This document shows, piece by piece, positions 26,327 to 32,705 of a stretch of 64,000 bases of DNA. The notes under the pieces were generated by a model. The model made no database searches, was not told where the DNA came from, and worked only from the letters and a program-made list of their open reading frames with translations. The stretch is from Poriferisodalis sp963663635 (lineage in GTDB: Bacteria > Actinomycetota > Acidimicrobiia > Acidimicrobiales > Poriferisodalaceae), in NCBI GenBank assembly GCA_963663635.2, contig CAXXMY010000011.1, positions 558,001-622,000 on the forward strand, in the 5' to 3' direction. Numbering within the stretch: the stretch's first letter is position 1; each line of letters opens with the position of its first letter. Position numbers and translations under genes: made by a program.

Positions 26327-27066
26327 GGGTCATCGTCGCTGAGGATCGAGAGGCTGCCTCGCAATGCGCGGCGGACATTGTCGAACGCTTCGTGCGCGAC
26401 CAGCGGCGAGCGAGCCTTGGGGTGGCAACGGGGCGCACGACCGAGTCGCTGTATGCCGAGTTGGGTCGTCGCCACCAACGAGAGGGTCTCAGTTTCACTG
26501 GCGTCGACGTGTATCTGCTTGACGAGTACACGGGCCTCGATCCTGACGATCCGTGCCGCTTTCGCAGCGTCGTGCAGCGGGAGCTGGCCCAGCAGGTCGA
26601 CCTGCGCCGCGATGCCGTTCACTGCCCCGATCCCGACGCGCCCGATCTCGGCGCCGAGTGCTGCCGCTTCGAGCACTTGGTTCGGAGTGCACCGATTGGC
26701 CTGCAGATCCTGGGCATCGGATCCAATGGACATATCGCTTTCAACGAACCGGGTGCAGCGTTTGACAGTGTCACGCGCATCGTGACCCTCAGCACACAAA
26801 CCCGTTCCGACAATGCACGCTTCTTCGGCACATGCAGTCGTGTTCCTGAGCGTGCCATCACGCAGGGCATTTCCACCATCCTTGCGGCGGCTGAGCTCTT
26901 GTTGCTTGCGTGTGGTGAACACAAGGCGGCGGCCGTGGCACAAGCCGTACGCGGGCCCGTGTGCGAAACCGTTCCCGCATCGGCTCTTCAGCTCCACGAA
27001 AACGCGACCGTTGTCCTCGACCCGGACGCCGCGTCCCGGCTCGGGCCGGTCAGATTTCTTGTGTAA
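26323..27066 (+). CDS. Glucosamine-6-phosphate deaminase-like protein (NagB family)
   Basis: A protein of 247 residues, close to the 240-270 usual for NagB. VYLLDEYTGLDPDDPCRF carries the catalytic Asp of the family, and LGIGSNGHIAFNEPG the active-site His and Glu. It would turn glucosamine 6-phosphate into fructose 6-phosphate and ammonia, closing the pathway. The C-terminus (ENATVVLDPDAAS) is also typical. It is the last gene of the coupled set and starts in an ATGA overlap. Confidence 0.88.
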   Translation: MRVIVAEDREAASQCAADIVERFVRDQRRASLGVATGRTTESLYAELGRRHQREGLSFTGVDVYLLDEYTGLDPDDPCRFRSVVQRELAQQVDLRRDAVHCPDPDAPDLGAECCRFEHLVRSAPIGLQILGIGSNGHIAFNEPGAAFDSVTRIVTLSTQTRSDNARFFGTCSRVPERAITQGISTILAAAELLLLACGEHKAAAVAQAVRGPVCETVPASALQLHENATVVLDPDAASRLGPVRFLV

Positions 27067-27072
27067 GCGGCC

Positions 27073-27234
27073 GTGATCGTGTTCATCGGCGTCGCGGCGA
27101 TGGACGCTGTGGACGGGCTGCCTGGCGCGGCGCGGGTGCTCGACGTCGGCTGCGGGCGCGGACAGACATCGCTTCCGTTGCTGGCAGGCCGCATCGTCGC
27201 GACCATTCGACCGGGCTCAGCGCACATGGAGTGA
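27073..27234 (+). pseudogene. Decayed fragment of the 17.7-kb methyltransferase
   Basis: A reading frame of 53 codons contains IGVAAMDAVDGLPGAARVL and DVGCGRGQTSLP, closely matching residues 35-66 of the methyltransferase at 17712-18626 (IGIAAMDDVDGLPATGRVL, DVGCGCGQTSLQ). The rest is missing, and the short tail ATIRPGSAH may be a remnant of the later ATRPGGQ motif joined by an internal deletion. It looks like a paralogue or duplicate that lost most of its length, sitting between the amino-sugar operon and the accessory region. Confidence 0.7.
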
Positions 27235-29004
27235 CACCGCGCCGTGGGCTGACCGCCAGACCGTTTCCTCGCCGGTGAGGGGTCCAGCGAGGGCCGCGTC
27301 CATGTGTGTGGCAATCAGAGGCAGGTTTGCTCCTCCTTCGACGAAGTTGCGCGCAGCGAGCTCGGTCTCGCACGCCACCAGCAGGGGAACGGGCCGACCA
27401 TTCGCAGCGCATCGGCGATAGGACCGCAGCTTGTGCCACGCCTCCGCAGGCGACGATGCCGAGCGTTCGAATTCGATGCAGTGCGTCCCTGCGCCAAATG
27501 GTCCTTTCTCGACGAGCACGAGGAGGTCGGGTTTGACCTGGGTGACGTTGGGCAGGTTGATCTCGCCACGCCAGCCGCCGTATGCCGATGAGCCTTCGCG
27601 GGCGAACAGCACCACCAACCGATTGACGCCGTCGTTGTGGTGGACTTCGTGCTGCCGGTTTCGCAGTGCCAGGTAGTAGGCATGGCGACTGCGGATGATC
27701 GCTGGCAGCACACGGCTCATGTTGGCGGCTCGTCGCATGCCGCGTTCGGCGAGGTAGCAGCGATCGTCGAACACCTCGATGAGTCCCAGCTCGGAAAATC
27801 GGGCGAGCACCGACGTGACGGTCCTGACGCTGCTGCGGGCAAGTTCGCTCAGCACTGGGGCGGTCATCGCCGGAAACTCCGCGATGGCCACGAAGACGCG
27901 GTACGCCGTGGTTCCGTCGATGGCGAACAGGTCTCGGTTGGACGATTGCCAGCGCTGGTACGACCTCGTACTGCCGATGGCGCGGCGTCCCACAGGGTCG
28001 GCAATCGTGTCCAGCGAACGATTCAGCTCAACGGGCTCGCTGAAGCGGCCGTCGAGTGTGTAGATGAGCGTCGGCACGGTACCGACGAGCGTGCGATGAG
28101 CCAGTCGTGCTGCCCACCCGTCGATGGCCACGACGACCAGGGCTGACGGTTCCGCGCGTTCGTCGGGGTCCTCATAGAACCTCCGGTCAGCGATCCGCAG
28201 ATAGCGATCGTCGTCCGCCAGGTAGCAGTCGACGCCCCAGAAACGGTGGGTCTGCTTTCGCCGCAGCACCCGCTCGGTCGCATGCAGCCCGACGAAGGTG
28301 AACGCGATCCAGAACTGTGAGCCGTAGTGCGCCCGCGCGTGGTGGAATCCGCCACGGCGCATCAGCCAGAAGTCCGTCATGCGCATATCCGCCGACGCGC
28401 AGTCGTCGTGGCCAGGCAGGCGCAGCCGACCGTCGCGCAGTAGTACCGGGGCAAGCCGGTAGATGGCTTCAAGGGCGCAAAGTCGTCGCATGCACGCCCG
28501 CAGACCCCTGGACGTCGCTGTCCATGGCGGATGTTCATGCAGGTCGTGGCCGATGGCGCGTCGGTCGTGTTCGGTCGGCGTGATCGGGACAAACGGCGAC
28601 TCGAACGGGTCTTCGAGATGCGGAACGTGTTCGTGGTCCAGCCCCAAAGGCTCGATTGGTTCACCGAGCGACTCCTTGAGCAGGCGGAGCCGCGCATAGC
28701 CGCGTGCCCGCGACACCTCGCCAGTGTTGGGATGCACATGGTCGGTGGCATAGAGCGATTCGGCTGCCTGAGGTGTGAGGAACCAGCGATCTCGCGGTGG
28801 CTCGGACATGCCGCGCCGAACGGACATCAGCAGGCCGTCGCCTCGCAGGTCATTGAGTTTGTGCCGGGTGCGCTGCGTGCTGCGCTCGAGTATTGGAGCC
28901 AGGTCGGCGGCACTCGCGAGGGGCATGCGTCCGATGATCCGCAGCACTCGCTGATCGGACTTGTCGATCAGCGATGGCGAGTTCAACGGCGCGCGTCCGG
29001 CCAA
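27217..29004 (-). CDS. Replication-relaxation-like protein
   Basis: A protein of 595 residues. Residues 15-65 form a winged helix (QRVLRIIGRMPLASAADLA), a second helix-turn-helix lies near 385-420 (MTAPVLSELARSSVRTVTS), and the C-terminal part (VKPDLLVLVEK, then CIEFERSASSPAEAWHKLRSY) resembles the nuclease-like end of replication-relaxation proteins from actinobacterial plasmids and integrative elements. The TTG at 29004 is the furthest start, and the real one may be a few codons later. It overlaps the methyltransferase fragment on the other strand. It suggests an old mobile element, though no integrase was found. Confidence 0.6.
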   Translation of the reverse strand: MAGRAPLNSPSLIDKSDQRVLRIIGRMPLASAADLAPILERSTQRTRHKLNDLRGDGLLMSVRRGMSEPPRDRWFLTPQAAESLYATDHVHPNTGEVSRARGYARLRLLKESLGEPIEPLGLDHEHVPHLEDPFESPFVPITPTEHDRRAIGHDLHEHPPWTATSRGLRACMRRLCALEAIYRLAPVLLRDGRLRLPGHDDCASADMRMTDFWLMRRGGFHHARAHYGSQFWIAFTFVGLHATERVLRRKQTHRFWGVDCYLADDDRYLRIADRRFYEDPDERAEPSALVVVAIDGWAARLAHRTLVGTVPTLIYTLDGRFSEPVELNRSLDTIADPVGRRAIGSTRSYQRWQSSNRDLFAIDGTTAYRVFVAIAEFPAMTAPVLSELARSSVRTVTSVLARFSELGLIEVFDDRCYLAERGMRRAANMSRVLPAIIRSRHAYYLALRNRQHEVHHNDGVNRLVVLFAREGSSAYGGWRGEINLPNVTQVKPDLLVLVEKGPFGAGTHCIEFERSASSPAEAWHKLRSYRRCAANGRPVPLLVACETELAARNFVEGGANLPLIATHMDAALAGPLTGEETVWRSAHGAVSLHVR

Positions 29005-29586
29005 GTGGAGGTAGATCGGAACCTGCAGTCGGCTGCAAGCTCTTGCGAACCTCGAAGACCGGGAATTGGCTGCCTTGTCGTGGCAGTTGCGTATGCGGGC
29101 CTCGGGTCTCCATCAAGACAGGAGATCTTCTGGTTCCAGGGCAAATGCGCGAGAGTTCTTTTGGCATTCAGACCGGGACGCTTCGATATCAACGGCAAGG
29201 CATTCGCGACCACCGAAATTCCAAGATCATCGGTGTTGCTTGGCCACTCGTTGACGACCATCGCCCATGCAGTTGCTCAAGACGCTCATGTGCCCATGTC
29301 TCGCTGAAACCTGCCTGCTCGCCGCGGGGCGCCACTGCGCGCGAGCAGATCGCTGAGTGCATCGCAGACGTGGGACACACCGACCGGGAAGGCTGAACGG
29401 CGGGGAACCGACCCGGTGACAATGGCGTCTGAATCTGTAAAGAACGCCTGCTCGGGTTCAGGTTCATTGGCTGATTCATCGAATTGTTCGAACCAACTGC
29501 CGAAGATGCACCGGCAGCACCGAGAGAACCAGCGCGACGCAGGCGCACATCGCGAAGAGAACAGCGGGCGACAGGGAGGGCAGACC
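29005..29586. other. Non-coding or decayed stretch of about 580 bases
   Basis: No convincing gene. Open frames on both strands are short and without familiar motifs. The stretch from about 29100 to 29250 has visibly more A and T than the surrounding genome. It separates the replication-relaxation-like gene from the toxin-antitoxin cluster and is probably eroded mobile DNA. Confidence 0.4.
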
Positions 29587-29901
29587 ATGGCGACGGCAGC
29601 GCTCATCGAGTGCGATCTCACCGTGCCCAACAACGAGGCGGTTTCTCAGGCAGCGGATGCCGTCCGGGCACTCGAGGATTTCTTGAAGCGACATCCCGAC
29701 CTTGCGACTGGCTCTGTGACGTTCGTGCCGGGCGACGAAGCTGCGCTGGAGATCCCCGGAGCCGCGCTCGAGATGCTCATCGACGTGCTGGCGCACATGG
29801 CAATCGGTGATGCGGTCGGAATCGTGTCGGTTCGCCCCGAGCTGACGGTCCCGCAGGCGGCGGCCCTCGTGGACGCGCTGAGAGGGCGCCCGTCTTCGTG
29901 A
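29587..29901 (+). CDS. Truncated excisionase-type antitoxin-like protein
   Basis: A protein of 104 residues with GGAGGG about 7 bases before the ATG. The last third (AIGDAVGIVSVRPELTVPQA) matches the start of the helix-turn-helix in a common antitoxin family, where the motif continues with a second helix and a DNA-contact wing. Here the frame stops after RGRPSS, just where the second helix should begin, so the DNA-binding part is incomplete. No toxin gene follows on this strand. It is probably a relic. Confidence 0.55.
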   Translation: MATAALIECDLTVPNNEAVSQAADAVRALEDFLKRHPDLATGSVTFVPGDEAALEIPGAALEMLIDVLAHMAIGDAVGIVSVRPELTVPQAAALVDALRGRPSS

Positions 29902-29925
29902 CCCAGCGTGGCTTCGGTGACGCGT

Positions 29926-30360
29926 CTATGCGTCGGTCGTAGCGGTGCGCCGCCCCGGGTGGGGCACCTCGACGAGCTGGAGTTCGGTGATTGCTGTGAA
30001 ATCGTCCGGGTTGGCGGTGTACAGCGGCAGCCCGTGAGCGATCGCTGTTGCAGCAATGAGAGCGTCATAGGCGCGTGAGCTGGACTTGCGGCCGGCGGCA
30101 CGCAAGTCGGCGGCGACGCGGCCAAACGCTCGCGCAGCGGTCTCGTCGAAGGGAAGCGGTTCGAAATCTGATTCGGCCTGTTGGACATGTGCCTGACGAC
30201 GGCTTCGTTCGGTTTCGTCGGAAGTTGCCAGCGGGCCAGCGGAGAGCTCGGCAAGAGTGATCGCCGTGATAGTCGGTTCAGCAGGCAGCAGGCCAGGATC
30301 TGTGATTTGAGGCAGCAGGATCACGGTGCTTGTGTCGAGCACGCCGCGGCCGTCGCTCAC
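29926..30360 (-). CDS. VapC-type PIN-domain toxin
   Basis: A protein of 144 residues. The PIN acids are LDTSTVILLP (near residue 9), ITLAELSAGP (near 38), YDALIAATAIAHG (near 98) and YTANPDDFTAI (near 115). It overlaps the upstream antitoxin gene by 4 bases. Presumed to be an RNase that is inhibited by the Phd-type partner. Confidence 0.88.
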   Translation of the reverse strand: MSDGRGVLDTSTVILLPQITDPGLLPAEPTITAITLAELSAGPLATSDETERSRRQAHVQQAESDFEPLPFDETAARAFGRVAADLRAAGRKSSSRAYDALIAATAIAHGLPLYTANPDDFTAITELQLVEVPHPGRRTATTDA

Positions 30361-30593
30361 AGCGACGGGTCAGCGAGTTGATCGATGTCGTGGCGGAGCG
30401 CGTCAGGATCGACTTGGGGCAAGTGGCGCCAGCGCTCGAGAAGTGTCGCAGCATCGAGTCCCCGGCGGGGCAGCGGTCGCAGTTCGGCCACGGGTCGCCC
30501 CGACCGAGTCACGGTGAGCCGTTCACCTGCCTGAACTCTCGTCACCACGTCGCCTCCATGATTGCGAAGTTCGCGAATCGTGACCTCATCCAT
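30357..30593 (-). CDS. Phd/YefM-type antitoxin
   Basis: A protein of 78 residues. IRELRNHGGDVVTRVQAGERLTVT and PVAELRPL are typical of Phd/YefM antitoxins that pair with PIN toxins. Read on the minus strand, TACGTT lies 6 bases before the ATG and fits a leaderless promoter. A run of 19 identical bases lies 33-51 bases upstream. Confidence 0.85.
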   Translation of the reverse strand: MDEVTIRELRNHGGDVVTRVQAGERLTVTRSGRPVAELRPLPRRGLDAATLLERWRHLPQVDPDALRHDIDQLADPSL

Positions 30594-30625
30594 GCCCGCA
30601 ACGTATCACTGGTGAGACACACGGC

Positions 30626-30644
30626 GGGGGGGGGGGGGGGGGGG
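30626..30644. repeat. G19 homopolymer tract
   Basis: Nineteen G in a row on the plus strand, directly upstream of the promoter region of the Phd/PIN pair. A tract of this length would be prone to slippage and could change promoter strength, or it could mark an assembly or sequencing artefact. No other run of this length was seen in the window. Confidence 0.9.
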
Positions 30645-30876
30645 ACCAACCTAGATCTGCCCTCGACGAATGTGAATTGATTTTGACTGCTCGAAGGTGA
30701 CCGCAGCGAACGGCGGCCCCGCACGCTTGCGCTCGGCAGACTGCGGCCCGGTGCTTGCGGACAGTGGGAAGTGCACTGATACCGCTTCAAAGAGCGTCGG
30801 TTCGAGCTACCTCTCCGGACCGGTGCGTGTTGCGAGACGTGACACCGATCGCAGTGCGTGTTGCCACGAGTAACGG

Positions 30877-31197
30877 TCAGCGACGAGGGCCGTAGGTCTC
30901 GTCGTAGATCTCCTTGAGCAGGCGACCGTCTTCCATGAGCCAGCGACGAGTCGGATTCGAGACGTTGCCGCGAACCGGCCCCAAGAACTTGAGAATGTTC
31001 GTGAGCGATCTCGGCTGGCCATCGCAGGTGAGGCTGCTGTACCGACTCTCGGGGACACTGACGAGCTTGACGCGGCGATCGTCCACAATCTCCACTCGCA
31101 CCTCAGCGTCTCGGTAGAACGTCAGTGGAGTTCCATGGTCGAGGCCCATTTCCGCGAAGTTGAAGTGTGATGGATTCGGCGCTGCGCGAGGGTTCAC
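30877..31197 (-). CDS. Small conserved protein downstream of a HicAB-like pair
   Basis: A protein of 106 residues starting at GTG. The pattern GTPLTFYRDAEVRVEIVDDR near the N-terminus, SLTNILKFL in the middle and WLMEDGRLLKEIYDETY at the end recalls small proteins of unknown function whose last part resembles the DUF4357-type W..G..L ending. I cannot name a function. It is 44 bases after the HicB-like gene on the same strand and could be a third member of that operon. Confidence 0.5.
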   Translation of the reverse strand: MNPRAAPNPSHFNFAEMGLDHGTPLTFYRDAEVRVEIVDDRRVKLVSVPESRYSSLTCDGQPRSLTNILKFLGPVRGNVSNPTRRWLMEDGRLLKEIYDETYGPRR

Positions 31198-31241
31198 GAG
31201 GCCAAGTATCTCGTAGCCAACCCGACAGTCTTCGCAGAACC

Positions 31242-31457
31242 TCAGGAGTCGGTCGGTGGGGGAAGCTGTTTTTCTTCCGCCTTGAGCAAGTCGAGTACGT
31301 CTGCGACGACCGATCGGATGCCGGCTTCAGCCGCGTCGCGTTCGGGTTCCAGACAGCTCACGAGTGGGAAGGCGTCGCACAGGCCGACCCACTCCTGATC
31401 TTCCTCCGACCATTCAGTCCAGAATTGGTACTCGTCCTGGAGTTCAAGTGCGGCCAT
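31242..31457 (-). CDS. HicB-like antitoxin
   Basis: A protein of 71 residues. YQFWTEWSEEDQEWVGLCDAF and GIRSVVADVLDLLKAEEKQLP follow the HicB pattern of an RNase H-like strand set with a conserved acidic-aromatic start and a long helix. It is shorter than many HicB proteins and has no clear DNA-binding tail. It starts 14 bases inside the preceding HicA-like gene. Confidence 0.65.
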   Translation of the reverse strand: MAALELQDEYQFWTEWSEEDQEWVGLCDAFPLVSCLEPERDAAEAGIRSVVADVLDLLKAEEKQLPPPTDS

Positions 31458-31659
31458 TCTGTTGTCCTAACTCGCCGGCGGCCCGAAGAACTTGGCGAAC
31501 CCGGTAGGGCTTCGCATTGGCGCCGTGAGGCTGCAATAACAGCCAGCGCGACTGCGACCACGGCACATCGTAGATGCGGTGACTGCCAGTGGCGCAGTGA
31601 AGAATGGACAGTAGTTGACGCCCCATTTGTTCCGCTTCACGCTGAAGATCGTCGAACAT
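31444..31659 (-). CDS. HicA-like toxin
   Basis: A protein of 71 residues in the place and size of a HicA toxin. GSHRIYDVPW carries the Gly-Ser-His motif with the catalytic His of HicA mRNA interferases, and LLLQPHGANAKPYRVRQVL followed by RAAGEL matches the family C-terminus (HGN..K......IL..AG). Sequence is divergent, so the call rests on this motif, the length and the adjoining HicB-like gene. It is divergent from the Doc operon across a 31-base intergenic stretch. Confidence 0.55.
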   Translation of the reverse strand: MFDDLQREAEQMGRQLLSILHCATGSHRIYDVPWSQSRWLLLQPHGANAKPYRVRQVLRAAGELGQQNGRT

Positions 31660-31663
31660 CGCT

Positions 31664-31682
31664 TGGTATCGGCTTGATACCA
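31664..31682. promoter_or_regulatory. Perfect inverted repeat between two divergent toxin-antitoxin operons
   Basis: TGGTATC-GGCTT-GATACCA has 7-base arms and a 5-base spacer. It sits in the 31 bases between the HicA-like start (31659) and the antitoxin start at 31691. A shared operator bound by one of the antitoxins is the likely role. Confidence 0.6.
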
Positions 31683-31690
31683 TCCATCTC

Positions 31691-31894
31691 GTGGCGATGA
31701 CGCTCAGATTGACGAACGACGAGCAAGAGGCCCTGCGGCGGCGGGCGACGCTCGATGGCACCTCCATGCAGGAAGCCGCCCGGCGAGCGGTGCGGGAGTA
31801 CGTCGCCAAGGCCGAACACCGGGACCGCGTCGCCTCGGCGGCTGATCTCATCATGGAGCGTCATGGCGACGCGCTCCGGCGTCTGGGCGAATGA
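31691..31894 (+). CDS. Ribbon-helix-helix antitoxin of a Doc toxin
   Basis: A protein of 67 residues. MTLRLTNDEQEALRRRATL followed by GTSMQEAARRAVREYV is a ribbon-helix-helix motif, and the tail (ASAADLIMERHGDALRRLGE) is the usual toxin-binding helix. It starts with GTG, or with the ATG two codons later, and overlaps the toxin start by 4 bases (ATGA). Confidence 0.85.
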   Translation: MAMTLRLTNDEQEALRRRATLDGTSMQEAARRAVREYVAKAEHRDRVASAADLIMERHGDALRRLGE

Positions 31895-32280
31895 ACCCGA
31901 GCTTTGAATATCTGTCTGCCGAAGATCTCGTTGAGCTCACTCGACGGCTGATCGGTGATCCACCTCCGATTCGCGACATCGGTCTCCTTGGGGCGGCAGC
32001 GGCGCGACCACAGGCCTCCGCGTTCGGCGAAGACGCCTATCCCGCCGTTTGGTCCAAGGCCGCGGCGTTGCTGCACTCGGTGGTCAACAACCATCCGCTG
32101 GTCGATGGCAACAAGCGGCTGGGCTGGCTTGCCACGGCCATATTCCTTGAGCTCAACGACGCCAGCGTGGGCTGCGCGTCGAACGACGACGTGTTCGACC
32201 TCGTTATGACCGTCGCATCGAGCGACATGGGCGTGGAGGGCATCGCAGCAGCGCTACGTGCCATGGATGAGCGTGTGTAG
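31891..32280 (+). CDS. Doc-family (death-on-curing) toxin
   Basis: A protein of 129 residues of the Fic/Doc fold. The motif HPLVDGNKRLGW near residue 68 corresponds to Hx[F]xDGNKR of Doc, where His and Asp serve transfer of phosphate to elongation factor Tu in studied members. YLSAEDLVEL at the start is typical. The last 27 bases overlap the convergent higA-like gene. Confidence 0.88.
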   Translation: MNPSFEYLSAEDLVELTRRLIGDPPPIRDIGLLGAAAARPQASAFGEDAYPAVWSKAAALLHSVVNNHPLVDGNKRLGWLATAIFLELNDASVGCASNDDVFDLVMTVASSDMGVEGIAAALRAMDERV

Positions 32281-32517
32281 CCGGTAGGCCTCTTCGAGGT
32301 TGAGCCACAGTTGGGTCGATGTGCCGAGAGCTTCGGAGAGCGCCTGCGCCAGATCCGGCGTGATCTCAATCTGGGCCTCAAGAATCTCCAAGACGACACG
32401 AGACGGTCGGCCCATCATCCCGGCCAGTTGTGCGACCGTCCAGCCACGTTCGGTGAGCTCGTCACGCAGATACTCACCTGGCGGAAACGCCTCTGCAGGA
32501 ACAAGTTTCGAAGGCAT
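32254..32517 (-). CDS. HigA-like antitoxin without a toxin partner
   Basis: A protein of 87 residues with an XRE-type helix-turn-helix. PPGEYLRDELTERGWTVAQL and the following MGRPSRVVLEI stretch, then ALSEALGTSTQLWLNLEEAY, match HigA. The toxin gene higB normally lies just upstream, but 32518-32705 has no such frame, so the antitoxin is an orphan. Its stop lies inside the 3' end of the doc gene. Confidence 0.82.
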   Translation of the reverse strand: MPSKLVPAEAFPPGEYLRDELTERGWTVAQLAGMMGRPSRVVLEILEAQIEITPDLAQALSEALGTSTQLWLNLEEAYRLHTLIHGT

Positions 32518-32705
32518 GGTGGCGCTCCCCAATTGCTGACAGCCAATCGACTTGACAAGAATCACGGTCGGTCCGGAACCACGAGTCCCGGTAGGCCGAC
32601 GTGAGGCGTCGCCGATCGGGACATGCCGAGTGACGCTTCCGCCGTCCGGCTCGAGATCGTACGATGATCGCTGGTGTGGGTTGGTGATACTTGTCCGGGG
32701 ACTCC

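Noticed and set aside
28983..29261. Minus-strand frame of 92 codons upstream of the replication-relaxation-like gene
   Set aside because: No family resemblance, no ribosome-binding site and unlikely composition; treated as non-coding.
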